Of a DNA stretch of 64,000 nt, positions 47,200 to 54,884 are shown in pieces; the stretch's first letter is position 1, and each line of letters starts with the position of its first letter. The notes under the pieces were generated by a model. The model worked only from the letters and a program-made list of their open reading frames with translations, searched no databases and had not been told where the DNA came from. Source of the stretch: Isoptericola sp. AK164 (lineage in GTDB: Bacteria; Actinomycetota; Actinomycetes; Actinomycetales; Cellulomonadaceae); assembly GCF_029643425.1 (NCBI RefSeq), contig NZ_CP119106.1, positions 806,001 to 870,000 of the forward strand, read 5' to 3'. A program made the position numbers and the translations under genes.

Positions 47200-48486
47200 G
47201 TGAGCACCACCGCCAGCAGCCGCCCCGCCGCCGTCGTCGAGCCCGACCGGCCCCGCTCCGTCCGGGCCCGCTTCGCGCTGGCCTCGTCCGGCGTGTGGGC
47301 CGCGCTGCAGGCCGTCGGGCTGTCCTACGCCGTCGTCGCGCTGCTCGCGGTCGCGGCCGTCCTGGACGCCCCGAGCGCCTCCGGGTCCGACGGCGGGCTC
47401 GGCGCCGGTGTCGCCGCGGCCACCGGGCTGTGGCTGCTCGGGCACGGCGTGCCGCTCGCGGTGGCCGGCGCGACGGTGACCGTCGTCCCCCTCGGGCTCA
47501 CGGCCCTGGCGGTGTTCACGGCGCACGTCACCGCGAAGCGATCCGCGGTGCCGACCCTGGCCGCCTGGATCGGCGGCACCGTCACCTACGCCGCGACCCT
47601 GGTGGTCGCCACGGTGCTGCTCGCTCTCGGCACGCCCGGGTCCCTGTCCGTCACCGACCTCGCGCTCCAGGTGCTCGCCGCCGCGCTCGGGGGCCTCGTG
47701 GTCGGCGGCGGGGGATCCGCCCTCGGCATGTTCTCCGCCCCGGACGGGCCGTTGCTGGCCGGGCTCACCCCCCGGCTGGACCCCTACCTGCCGGACACCG
47801 CCCGCCTCGGGCTGCGGGCCGGGCTCGTCGGGGCGGCGCTGCTGACCGCGCTCGGCGGCCTGCTGACGACGGTCTGGGTCGTGCTCGGGCGCGGGACCGC
47901 CGCGGACGTCGCCGCCGGACTCGGCGGGAGCTGGTTCGCGGTGCTGGTGCTCCTGCTCACCCAGGCCGCGCTGGTCCCCAACCTGGTCGTCTGGTCGACG
48001 GCGTGGCTCGCCGGCCCGGGGTTCGCCGTCGGGACGGACAGCACCTTCTCGGCGGCCGCGACGGCCGCGGGCCCGCTGCCGGGGCTGCCGCTGCTGGGCG
48101 TGCTGCCCGGGCCGGTCTGGTCGTCGCCGGTCGCGCAGTGGTCACCCGTGCTCGTCGTGGCCTGCGGTGCGGCCGCCGGGTGGTTCGCCTGGCGCCGGCT
48201 GGAGCCGAGCCTGGTGCGGGTCCGCGACGTGGCCTGGATCCTGGTCGGCACGGGCGTCGCCGCCGGTGCGGTGACCGTCGCGCTGCAGGCGGTCGCCGGG
48301 GGTGCCGCGGGTGCGGACCGGCTCGCCGCGGTCGGCGCCGACGCCTGGGTGACGGGCGGTCTGGTCGCGGCCGAGATCGGCGGCGGGGCGGCCCTGGTGG
48401 TGCTCGGCGCCGCCGGTCGCGCGTGGCTGTCCGAGCGCGCGGCGTCCGCCGTCTCGGATGACGGGACCGCGTCGTCCGGCACGTAG
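47200..48486 (+). CDS. DUF6350 / PerM-like integral membrane protein
   Basis: A 428-residue protein with about ten transmembrane helices, Ala/Leu/Val/Gly-rich. The conserved gene order sucC-sucD-this-purN-purH is the same as that of PerM of mycobacteria, a membrane protein needed for persistence and linked to cell division; sequence homology is likely but based here mainly on position and topology. GTG 47200 follows GACGAT, a weak -10-like element, by six bases. Confidence 0.7.
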   Translation: MSTTASSRPAAVVEPDRPRSVRARFALASSGVWAALQAVGLSYAVVALLAVAAVLDAPSASGSDGGLGAGVAAATGLWLLGHGVPLAVAGATVTVVPLGLTALAVFTAHVTAKRSAVPTLAAWIGGTVTYAATLVVATVLLALGTPGSLSVTDLALQVLAAALGGLVVGGGGSALGMFSAPDGPLLAGLTPRLDPYLPDTARLGLRAGLVGAALLTALGGLLTTVWVVLGRGTAADVAAGLGGSWFAVLVLLLTQAALVPNLVVWSTAWLAGPGFAVGTDSTFSAAATAAGPLPGLPLLGVLPGPVWSSPVAQWSPVLVVACGAAAGWFAWRRLEPSLVRVRDVAWILVGTGVAAGAVTVALQAVAGGAAGADRLAAVGADAWVTGGLVAAEIGGGAALVVLGAAGRAWLSERAASAVSDDGTASSGT

Positions 48487-48489
48487 GGT
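48484..48489 (+). promoter_or_regulatory. -10 element of purN (leaderless)
   Basis: TAGGGT ends six bases before GTG 48496 and overlaps the stop codon of the preceding gene. Confidence 0.55.
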
Positions 48490-48495
48490 AGGCGC

Positions 48496-49137
48496 GTGCA
48501 GACACCGTCCGGCCACCCTGTTCCGCCCGCGTCCGGCGCACGTCTCGTCGTGCTCGCCTCGGGCGGTGGGTCGAACCTCGCCGCCCTGCTCGCGGCGCAC
48601 GAGGACGAGGCCTACGGTGCCCGGGTCGTCGGTGTCGTCTCCGACAAGCCGGCCGCCGGGGCACTGGACCTCGCCCGCGACGGGGGAGTGGCCAGCGTGG
48701 CGGTGTCTCCCGCCGACTTCCCCGACCGGGCCGCCTGGAACGCCGGGATCGGGGAGGCCGTCGAGGTCTTCCGGCCCGACTGGGTGGTGCTGGCCGGCTT
48801 CATGCGCATCCTCGCGCCGGACTTCCTGGCGCGCTTCCCGGGCCGCGTCGTCAACACCCACCCCGCGCTGCTGCCCGCGTTCCCCGGCGCCCACGGCGTG
48901 CGTGACGCCCTCGACTACGGGGTGAAGATGACCGGCTGCACGGTGCACGTCGTGGACGACGGCGTGGACACCGGCCCGATCATCGCCCAGGCGGCCGTGC
49001 CGGTCCTGGACGACGACACCGAGTCGGCGCTGCACGAGCGCATCAAGGTGGCCGAGCGGTCGCTGCTCGTGGAGACCGTCGGGCGCGTCGCGCGCGAGGG
49101 GCTGCGCGTCGAGGGCCGACGCGTGCACATCGGCTGA
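48496..49137 (+). CDS. purN: Phosphoribosylglycinamide formyltransferase
   Basis: Transfers formyl from 10-formyl-THF to GAR in purine synthesis. A 213-residue enzyme with RLVVLASGGGSNLAALLAAH, the catalytic NTHPALLPAFPGAHGVRDAL and GCTVHVVDDGVDTGPII. It is usually followed directly by purH; here four accessory genes (49156-52930) separate them. Confidence 0.95.
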   Translation: MQTPSGHPVPPASGARLVVLASGGGSNLAALLAAHEDEAYGARVVGVVSDKPAAGALDLARDGGVASVAVSPADFPDRAAWNAGIGEAVEVFRPDWVVLAGFMRILAPDFLARFPGRVVNTHPALLPAFPGAHGVRDALDYGVKMTGCTVHVVDDGVDTGPIIAQAAVPVLDDDTESALHERIKVAERSLLVETVGRVAREGLRVEGRRVHIG

Positions 49138-49155
49138 TCCCGCCTCGGCGGCCGG

Positions 49156-49713
49156 TCAGGCCTCGTCGCGGGGGCCGAGCGCCAGGAGGACCTGGTAGGC
49201 GTCCCGCGCACTCCCGGGCTCGTCACGGGCGGCGCCGACGGTGCGGCGGGCCCACTTCTCGTGGAGGGTGACGAGCTCGTCCTTCATCTGCCGGGCCTCG
49301 TCCGGGGTCAGGAAGACGTTGTTGACGACCAGGGTGCGTCGCCGCGACTCGTCGTCGGCGGGCTCGGCCTCGTTCGCCGCGGCGAAGAGCCGCTCGACCC
49401 AGTCGAGGGTCGGCCGCAGGATCTCCGCCGCCGTCCCGGGCGTCCCCGGTTCGACCTGGTAGCTCTCGGCGGCCGGTCGCCACACGCGGTCGCGCTTGTC
49501 GCGCGCGAGCTCGGGCGCCTCGACGACCATCCCGGCCTTCGCCAGCGTGCGCAGGTGGAAGCTGACGGAGTTGGCGGGCTCGCCGACGGACCGTGCCAGG
49601 TCCGCCGCTCGTCCGTGGCCCGCCGCGACGAGCTGCAGGAGGATCCGCTGGCGCAGGGGGTGGGCGATCGCCTTGAGCGCCTCCGGGGTCTGCACCAGGA
49701 ACGTCTCCTCCAT
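49156..49713 (-). CDS. ArsR-family helix-turn-helix regulator
   Basis: A 185-residue regulator with an N-terminal winged helix (LKAIAHPLRQRILLQLVAAGHGRAADLARSVGEPANSVSFHLRTLAKAGMV, residues 11-62) and a helical C-terminal part. No metal-binding cysteines are seen, so it is probably not a metal sensor. It is divergent from an MFS exporter and, with TGCGCAA repeats between, is the likely repressor of it. ATG 49713 follows a minus-strand TAGCAT -10 by seven bases; an in-frame ATG 16 codons upstream would place the start inside the operator region. Confidence 0.85.
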   Translation of the reverse strand: MEETFLVQTPEALKAIAHPLRQRILLQLVAAGHGRAADLARSVGEPANSVSFHLRTLAKAGMVVEAPELARDKRDRVWRPAAESYQVEPGTPGTAAEILRPTLDWVERLFAAANEAEPADDESRRRTLVVNNVFLTPDEARQMKDELVTLHEKWARRTVGAARDEPGSARDAYQVLLALGPRDEA

Positions 49714-49720
49714 GGCGGCG

Positions 49721-49726
49721 ATGCTA
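49721..49726 (-). promoter_or_regulatory. -10 element of the ArsR gene (leaderless)
   Basis: Minus-strand TAGCAT ends seven bases before ATG 49713. Confidence 0.6.
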
Positions 49727-49737
49727 GCAAGAGACAG

Positions 49738-49786
49738 TGCGCAAGACCTATTGCGCAACAACTAGTGCGCAACTAGTGTTGCGGAT
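49738..49786. repeat. 14-bp direct-repeat operator array between ArsR and MFS genes
   Basis: TGCGCAA occurs at 49738, 49752 and 49766, with a degenerate TGCGGAT at 49780, exactly 14 bp apart. The array covers the whole MFS promoter from -35 (TTGCGC, 49751-49756) to the start codon. The middle copy is also a perfect 8-bp palindrome (TTGCGCAA). Confidence 0.7.
49774..49779 (+). promoter_or_regulatory. -10 element of the MFS gene (leaderless)
   Basis: TAGTGT ends seven bases before ATG 49787; the -35 TTGCGC (49751-49756) is 17 bp upstream. Both lie inside the repeat array. Confidence 0.7.
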
Positions 49787-51070
49787 ATGACGGCCACCTC
49801 CACCGCCCCGACCACCGACCCGGCAGCGGGGCAGCGGTCGCGCAGCCTGCTGCGCAACCGCTCCTACCTGCTGATGATGTCGGGACTCACCGCCCAGGCG
49901 TTCGGTGCCGGCGTCGCGGCGTTCGCGGTGCCGCTGCTCGCGTACGCGGTCACCGGCTCGGTCTGGCAGGCCGGGGTGGTGTCCGCCGTCGGGCACGTCG
50001 GCGCGTTGGTCGCCACGCTCCCGGCCGGCGTCGTGGCCGACCGGGTCGACCGGCGCCGGCTCGTCGTCGTGTCGGCGTCGCTGGCCGCGCTCGCCTGGTT
50101 CGGCGCCGCGCTCGCCGCGCTGGCCGGGGTCCTCGGCGCCGTGCACCTGGCGGGCGTCCTGCTCGTCTCGTCGGTGGCCGGGGCGTTCGTCGACCCGGCC
50201 GTTGCGGGCGCCTTCCGCTCCGTCGTCCCTGCGCAGCAGCTCTCGTCCGCCTACGCCGCGGTCCAGGGCAGGGACGCCGCAGCGTCCCTGGTCGCCGGCC
50301 CGCTCGGCGGCGTGCTCTACGGGATCGCGCACGCGGCGCCGCTGGTCGCCGGCGCCGTCGGGCACCTCGCCACCGCGGTGTGCACGTGGTTCGTGCGCGA
50401 GCCGCTCAACGCCGACACCGCCGAGGCGCGGCGGACCCGCCCGGCTGCCGCCCTGCGCGAGGGGCTGCGCTACGTGTGGTCGGTGCCCCTGTTCCGCATC
50501 TGCCTGGGGCTGTTCGCCGTGATCAACGTGGCGATCAACGCGCTCCTCCTGGCGATCACGCTCGACCTGACCGCGGATGGCACCCCCGCGGCGCAGATCG
50601 GCCTGCTGTCCGGGACGGCGGGGGCCTCGATGCTGGTGGGCGCGGTGATCGCCCCGGCGCTGGTCGCGCGGGTGCGCGTGGGCGTGGTGACGCCGGTCTC
50701 GCTCGCGATGGTGGCCGGGTCCGCCGTCGTCATGGCCACCACCCAGGAGTTCGTGGTCCTCGTCGCGGCCCTCGGCCTCGGCGTGCTCGGGGTGCCGGCG
50801 GCGAACGCCGGGCTGGCCGGGTACGCCGCCGCGATCACCCCGCCGCAGATGCAGGGCCGGTTCTCGTCGGTCATGGAGCTGTCCGGCGTGGTGGCGATGC
50901 CGCTGTCGCCCCTGGTGGGCGGGGGCCTGCTGGCCGCGGCCGGGCTGCCGACCACGCTCGTCGTCCTCGCCGCGGTGCTCGGCGCCGCGGTGGTCGCCGT
51001 GTGGTGCGCCCGGCCCGTGCGCCGGATCGGGCTGCCCGCGACCTGGGCGGACGACGCGATCGAGGCCTGA
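49787..51070 (+). CDS. MFS transporter (EntS-like MFS_3 exporter)
   Basis: A 427-residue protein with about 12 transmembrane helices. The N-terminal half has the MFS loop ADRVDRRRLVVVS after TM2, typical of MFS_3-type exporters, which pump drugs or siderophores. Specificity unknown. It is under a strong leaderless promoter filled with TGCGCAA repeats and divergent from the ArsR gene. Confidence 0.85.
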   Translation: MTATSTAPTTDPAAGQRSRSLLRNRSYLLMMSGLTAQAFGAGVAAFAVPLLAYAVTGSVWQAGVVSAVGHVGALVATLPAGVVADRVDRRRLVVVSASLAALAWFGAALAALAGVLGAVHLAGVLLVSSVAGAFVDPAVAGAFRSVVPAQQLSSAYAAVQGRDAAASLVAGPLGGVLYGIAHAAPLVAGAVGHLATAVCTWFVREPLNADTAEARRTRPAAALREGLRYVWSVPLFRICLGLFAVINVAINALLLAITLDLTADGTPAAQIGLLSGTAGASMLVGAVIAPALVARVRVGVVTPVSLAMVAGSAVVMATTQEFVVLVAALGLGVLGVPAANAGLAGYAAAITPPQMQGRFSSVMELSGVVAMPLSPLVGGGLLAAAGLPTTLVVLAAVLGAAVVAVWCARPVRRIGLPATWADDAIEA

Positions 51071-51106
51071 TCCGCCCCCGGGAACGCGTCCCGCACCCCC
51101 GCCCCT

Positions 51107-51172
51107 CCGTTGTGGGCATGAAATCTGCAGCTCCCCGACGTCGGGGAGCTGCAGATTTCATGCCCACAACGG
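51107..51172. terminator. 66-bp perfect palindrome between MFS and SDR genes
   Basis: Two 33-bp arms are exact reverse complements with no spacer (centre 51139/51140). The outer part includes GTTGTGGGCATGAAATCTGC, AT-richer than the surroundings. It lies between converging genes, so it can terminate both, and as DNA it could extrude as a cruciform. Confidence 0.8.
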
Positions 51173-51195
51173 GCGGTGGGTCTCCGGCGGTGGGC

Positions 51196-52278
51196 TCAGG
51201 CGGCGGACCAGCCCCCGTCGGAGGCCAGGATCTGGCCGTTGAGGTTCGTCGAGTCCGCGGACAGCAGGAACGTGATCGACGCCGCGAGCTGCTCCGGCAT
51301 CGCGATGTCGGCCATGATGCCCATCGCCGACTGGACGCGTCCCATGCCGAACTCGTCGACGTCCTGGGGGCTCATCCCGGTCGCCACGCCGCCCGGGGCG
51401 ACCGCGTTCACCCGGACGCCGGTGCCGGTGTACATGAATGCCGCGTTCTTCGTCAGGCCGACCACCGCGTGCTTGGAGGCGGTGTAGGCGGCGCCGGAGG
51501 CCGAGCCGCGCAGGCCGGCCTCGGAGGCGACGTTGACGACGCGGCCTTCGGCCGCGGCCAGCATCCCCGGCACGACGGCGCGCATCAGCTTCATCGTGCC
51601 GGTGACGTTGACGGCGAAGACCTTCTCCCACGTGGCGTCGTCCACGGTGTGCACCGCCGCGAAGCGGTCCATGATCCCCGCGACGTTCGCCAGGGCGTGG
51701 ATGCGGTCCCCGGCCGCCGCGACGACCCCGGCGATCGCGGCGTCGTCGGTGATGTCGGCGGTGACCGGCACGACCTCGGCGCCGGCGGGCAGGGAGTCGG
51801 CGAGCTCGGCCGCCAGCTCGTCCAGGCCGGCCTGCGTCATGTCGACGGCGATCACCCGGCCGCCCTCGCGCGCGACGCGGGAGGCGGTCGCCCGGCCGAT
51901 GCCGGAGGCCGCGCCGGTCACGACGACGGTCTGCCCGGAGAAGCGGCCGGGCGTGATCTCCTCGACGAACTCGGCGGGCTCCGGGGCCGCGGTGCCGGCG
52001 CTCTCGCTCGCGTCCTCGGTCGCGGCAGCGGTGTCCGTCGCGACGGGCGCCCCGCCCGCCGCCTTGGCCGCCCGGACCTGCTCGACGAGCTGCTCGGCGA
52101 CCTCGCGGGAGAACTTGCCCCGGGAGACCTTGATGAGCTTCTCGAAGCTCATGCGCTTGACGGGTGCCAGCGCCTTGGTGGACTGCCCCTGGGCGGCGAG
52201 CATCTCGGTGAGCGCCGCGTTGCCCTCCGGGTCGGCGAGCCACTCGCGCACGGTGTGCTGGAGCGTGAGGTCGGCCAT
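51196..52278 (-). CDS. Short-chain dehydrogenase with N-terminal helical domain
   Basis: A 360-residue protein. Residues about 115-360 form a complete SDR: TGAASGIGRATA cofactor loop, NVAG, catalytic Ser and YTASK (Tyr/Lys), ending with the NGQILASDGGWSAA of enoyl or 3-ketoacyl reductase-like SDRs. Residues 1-75 (MADLTLQHTVREWLADPEGNAALTE onward) form a separate helical module resembling the C-terminal module of some actinobacterial GH3 enzymes. An acidic Ala linker joins them. ATG 52278 has GGAGGG upstream. It is divergent from a TetR regulator with an operator palindrome between. Substrate unknown. Confidence 0.8.
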   Translation of the reverse strand: MADLTLQHTVREWLADPEGNAALTEMLAAQGQSTKALAPVKRMSFEKLIKVSRGKFSREVAEQLVEQVRAAKAAGGAPVATDTAAATEDASESAGTAAPEPAEFVEEITPGRFSGQTVVVTGAASGIGRATASRVAREGGRVIAVDMTQAGLDELAAELADSLPAGAEVVPVTADITDDAAIAGVVAAAGDRIHALANVAGIMDRFAAVHTVDDATWEKVFAVNVTGTMKLMRAVVPGMLAAAEGRVVNVASEAGLRGSASGAAYTASKHAVVGLTKNAAFMYTGTGVRVNAVAPGGVATGMSPQDVDEFGMGRVQSAMGIMADIAMPEQLAASITFLLSADSTNLNGQILASDGGWSAA

Positions 52279-52300
52279 GGTGATCCCTCCGAGTTCTTGA

Positions 52301-52318
52301 CCGGACAAGAGTGTCCGG
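52301..52318. promoter_or_regulatory. TetR-type operator between SDR and TetR genes
   Basis: CCGGACAAGAGTGTCCGG has perfect 7-bp arms around AGAG. It lies in the 64-bp divergent gap upstream of both genes and is the best candidate site for the TetR product. Confidence 0.65.
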
Positions 52319-52329
52319 ATGTCTCCGTC

Positions 52330-52335
52330 TAAAGT
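52330..52335 (+). promoter_or_regulatory. -10 element of the TetR gene (leaderless)
   Basis: TAAAGT ends seven bases before GTG 52343. That favours GTG 52343 over the ATG at 52319, which lies upstream of this -10. Confidence 0.55.
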
Positions 52336-52342
52336 AGCACCC

Positions 52343-52930
52343 GTGAGTACCTCGGTGGGTGAGAACGGGCGGCGGTCCAACCCTGGGCCGCGGGCCGCCG
52401 CTCGCAACCGGGCGGCTCTGCTCGCCGCGGCCCGCGAGATCTTCGCCGAGCACGGTGCTCACGCTCCGCTCAACGCCGTCGCGCGCCGCGCCGGGGTGGG
52501 GCAGGGGAGCCTCTACCGGCACTTCCCCGACCGGCTCACCCTCGTGCTCGCGCTGTTCGAGGAGCAGGTGAGCACGGTCGAGGAGCTGGCCGAGGACCCC
52601 GACGCCTCGCTGCTGGACCTGCTCGGGCTGGTGACCCGGCACGCCATCGACTCGGTGGTGAGCATCGACCTCGCGGCCAGCTCCCCCGAGGTCCGGCCCG
52701 ACCCCCGGCTGCTGGACCTGACCGAACGGCTCGCCGACCTCGTGCGCTCCCGTCTGGACGAGGCCCTCGCCCGCGGGCAGGTGCGGCCCGGCACCGACGT
52801 CGAGGACGTGCTGCTCGGCATCGAGATGGTCGCCTCCGCGCTCACGCGTCGACCCGCCCGGGAGCGCGAGGAGTACGCCGTCCGGGCGTGGCGCCTGCTC
52901 GGGTTCGACGTCGTCGCCGCGCCGCGCTGA
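52343..52930 (+). CDS. TetR-family transcriptional regulator
   Basis: A 195-residue regulator with the N-terminal HTH ([50 protein letters not shown]) and a helical C-terminal ligand domain. It is divergent from the SDR gene across a perfect operator palindrome, so SDR repression relieved by its substrate is likely. Start GTG 52343 follows TAAAGT; ATG 52319 is an alternative. Confidence 0.88.
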   Translation: MSTSVGENGRRSNPGPRAAARNRAALLAAAREIFAEHGAHAPLNAVARRAGVGQGSLYRHFPDRLTLVLALFEEQVSTVEELAEDPDASLLDLLGLVTRHAIDSVVSIDLAASSPEVRPDPRLLDLTERLADLVRSRLDEALARGQVRPGTDVEDVLLGIEMVASALTRRPAREREEYAVRAWRLLGFDVVAAPR

Positions 52931-53000
52931 CCCTGCCGCGCCGACCCTGTCGCGCTGACCGCGGCGGCCGGCCGATTCCGTGGCTCCGGGGTGGCGCCGG

Positions 53001-53006
53001 TAGGAT
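53001..53006 (+). promoter_or_regulatory. -10 element of purH
   Basis: TAGGAT ends about seven bases before the riboswitch begins, so the transcript would start at the aptamer. This is one of the few promoters here with a long 5' leader (about 155 nt). Confidence 0.55.
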
Positions 53007-53012
53007 TGGCCC

Positions 53013-53131
53013 CGGCCGTGACTGGCGAAGGTGGAGCCACCACCGGGGAGCGGCCGACTCGATCCGACCCGGCAGCCCGCCGCACCGCGTTCGAGCCACA
53101 CCGTGCGCGCCGCCCGCCTGGGTGCCAGGGT
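53013..53131 (+). promoter_or_regulatory. ZTP riboswitch (pfl motif) upstream of purH
   Basis: The conserved blocks are present: GTGACTGGCG (53018-53027), GGTGGAGCCACCACCGGGGAGC (53030-53051), a variable linker, then CCCGCCTGGG (53113-53122) within a CCTGG/CCAGG hairpin. ZTP/ZMP riboswitches commonly control purH and folate genes, since ZMP is the PurH substrate. The purH Shine-Dalgarno (GAGGAG, 53152-53157) lies 20 bases downstream, so control of translation or termination is possible. Confidence 0.88.
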
Positions 53132-53166
53132 TTCCGCGAAGGTCCGACCCCGAGGAGACCACCCCG

Positions 53167-54801
53167 ATGTCCGGCATCCCCACGAACCCCGACCTCCGGC
53201 TCGCCGACGACGCGCGCCACCCGATCCGCCGCGCCCTGCTGAGCGTCTACGACAAGTCCGGCCTGGTCGAGCTCGCCACCGCGCTGCACGGCGCCGGCGT
53301 CGAGCTCGTCTCCACCGGCTCGACGGCGGCGCGGATCGCCGACGCCGGCGTCCCCGTCACGCGCGTCGAGGAGCTGACCGGCTTCCCCGAGTGCCTCGAG
53401 GGCCGGGTCAAGACCCTGCACCCGCGCGTGCACGCCGGCATCCTCGCCGACACCCGCAAGGCCGACCACCTCGACCAGCTCCGCGAGCTCGAGATCGACA
53501 CGTTCGACCTCGTCGTGGTGAACCTGTACCCGTTCGCCGAGACCGTCGCCTCCGGCGCCGCGCCGGACGCCGTCGTCGAGCAGATCGACATCGGCGGGCC
53601 CTCCATGGTGCGTGCCGCCGCGAAGAACCACCCGAGCGTCGCCGTCGTCGTCGACCCCGCCCGGTACGACGACGTCACCGCCGCCGCGCAGGCGGGCGGC
53701 TTCACGTTCGCCGAGCGCAAGCGCCTCGCCGCCGCCGCGTTCGCGCACACCGCCACCTACGACGTCGCCGTGTCGGCCTGGTTCGCGAGCGCGTACGCCC
53801 CGGACGAGGCGGCCGCGACCTCGGGCATGCCCGACGTGGTCGGTGCGACCTACGAGCGCTCCGACGTGCTGCGCTACGGCGAGAACCCGCACCAGGGCGC
53901 CGCGCTCTACACGCGCACGGACGGCGCGACCGGGCTGGCGCAGGCCACCCAGCTGCACGGCAAGGCGATGAGCTACAACAACTACGTCGACGCCGACGCC
54001 GCGTGGCGGGCCGCGCACGACCACACCGACCCGGCCGTGGCGATCATCAAGCACGCCAACCCGTGCGGCATCGCCGTCGGGGCCGACGTCGCCCAGGCCC
54101 ACGCCCGTGCGCACGCCACCGACCCGGTCTCCGCGTTCGGCGGGGTCATCGCCGCCAACCGCACGATCACGAAGGCGGCGGCCGAGCAGATCGCACCGGT
54201 GTTCACCGAGGTCGTCGTGGCCCCGGGCTTCGAGCCGGAGGCGCTCGAGGTGCTGCAGGCGAAGAAGAACATCCGCCTGCTCGTCGTCGACGGCGCCCCG
54301 GACGCGCCGGTCGAGACCCGGCCGGTCTCCGGCGGTCTGCTCGTCCAGGCGGTCGACCGGTTCCAGGCCGACGGCGACGACCCGGCGTCCTGGACGCTGG
54401 CCGCCGGCGAGCCGGCCGACGAGGCCACGCTCGCCGACCTCGCCTTCGCCTGGCGCGCCGTGCGGGCCGCGAAGTCGAACGCGATCCTGCTCGCCGCCGA
54501 CGGCGCCGCCGTGGGCATCGGCATGGGCCAGGTCAACCGCGTGGACTCCTGCCGGCTGTCGGTGGAGCGGGCCAACACCCTCGCCGACGCCGGGTCGGGT
54601 CCGGCCGAGCGCGCCCGCGGCGCCGTCGCGGCCTCGGACGCCTTCTTCCCGTTCGCCGACGGCCTGCAGGTGCTGCTCGACGCCGGCGTGCGCGCCGTCG
54701 TCCAGCCCGGCGGGTCGATCCGGGACACCGAGGTCGTCGAGGCGGCGCAGGCCGCCGGGATCACGATGTACCTGACCGGGACGCGCCACTTCGCGCACTG
54801 A
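53167..54801 (+). CDS. purH: Bifunctional AICAR transformylase / IMP cyclohydrolase
   Basis: Last two steps of IMP synthesis. The 544-residue protein has an N-terminal IMP cyclohydrolase (MGS-like) domain ([34 protein letters not shown]) and a transformylase domain with [12 protein letters not shown], the Lys/His motif [12 protein letters not shown] and the C-terminal [14 protein letters not shown]...TGTRHF. ATG 53167 has GAGGAG nine bases upstream. Preceded by a ZTP riboswitch; the 57-bp repeat copy C follows its stop. Confidence 0.97.
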   Translation: MSGIPTNPDLRLADDARHPIRRALLSVYDKSGLVELATALHGAGVELVSTGSTAARIADAGVPVTRVEELTGFPECLEGRVKTLHPRVHAGILADTRKADHLDQLRELEIDTFDLVVVNLYPFAETVASGAAPDAVVEQIDIGGPSMVRAAAKNHPSVAVVVDPARYDDVTAAAQAGGFTFAERKRLAAAAFAHTATYDVAVSAWFASAYAPDEAAATSGMPDVVGATYERSDVLRYGENPHQGAALYTRTDGATGLAQATQLHGKAMSYNNYVDADAAWRAAHDHTDPAVAIIKHANPCGIAVGADVAQAHARAHATDPVSAFGGVIAANRTITKAAAEQIAPVFTEVVVAPGFEPEALEVLQAKKNIRLLVVDGAPDAPVETRPVSGGLLVQAVDRFQADGDDPASWTLAAGEPADEATLADLAFAWRAVRAAKSNAILLAADGAAVGIGMGQVNRVDSCRLSVERANTLADAGSGPAERARGAVAASDAFFPFADGLQVLLDAGVRAVVQPGGSIRDTEVVEAAQAAGITMYLTGTRHFAH

Positions 54802-54814
54802 CCCGTTCGCGCCA

Positions 54815-54871
54815 CGAGCGTGCCGGAAAGTTCTCTATCGGCTCCAGGTAGGGGAGATTCCGGCACGCTCG
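54815..54871. repeat. 57-bp palindromic repeat, copy C
   Basis: Begins CGAGCGTGCCGGAA and ends TTCCGGCACGCTCG, perfect for 14 bp, with the conserved inner block AGGTAGGGGAGA. Its length is again exactly 57 bp. It starts 14 bp after the purH stop and separates purH from a convergent gene, 37 kb from copies A and B. Confidence 0.8.
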
Positions 54872-54884
54872 TCGCGCGAGACGG

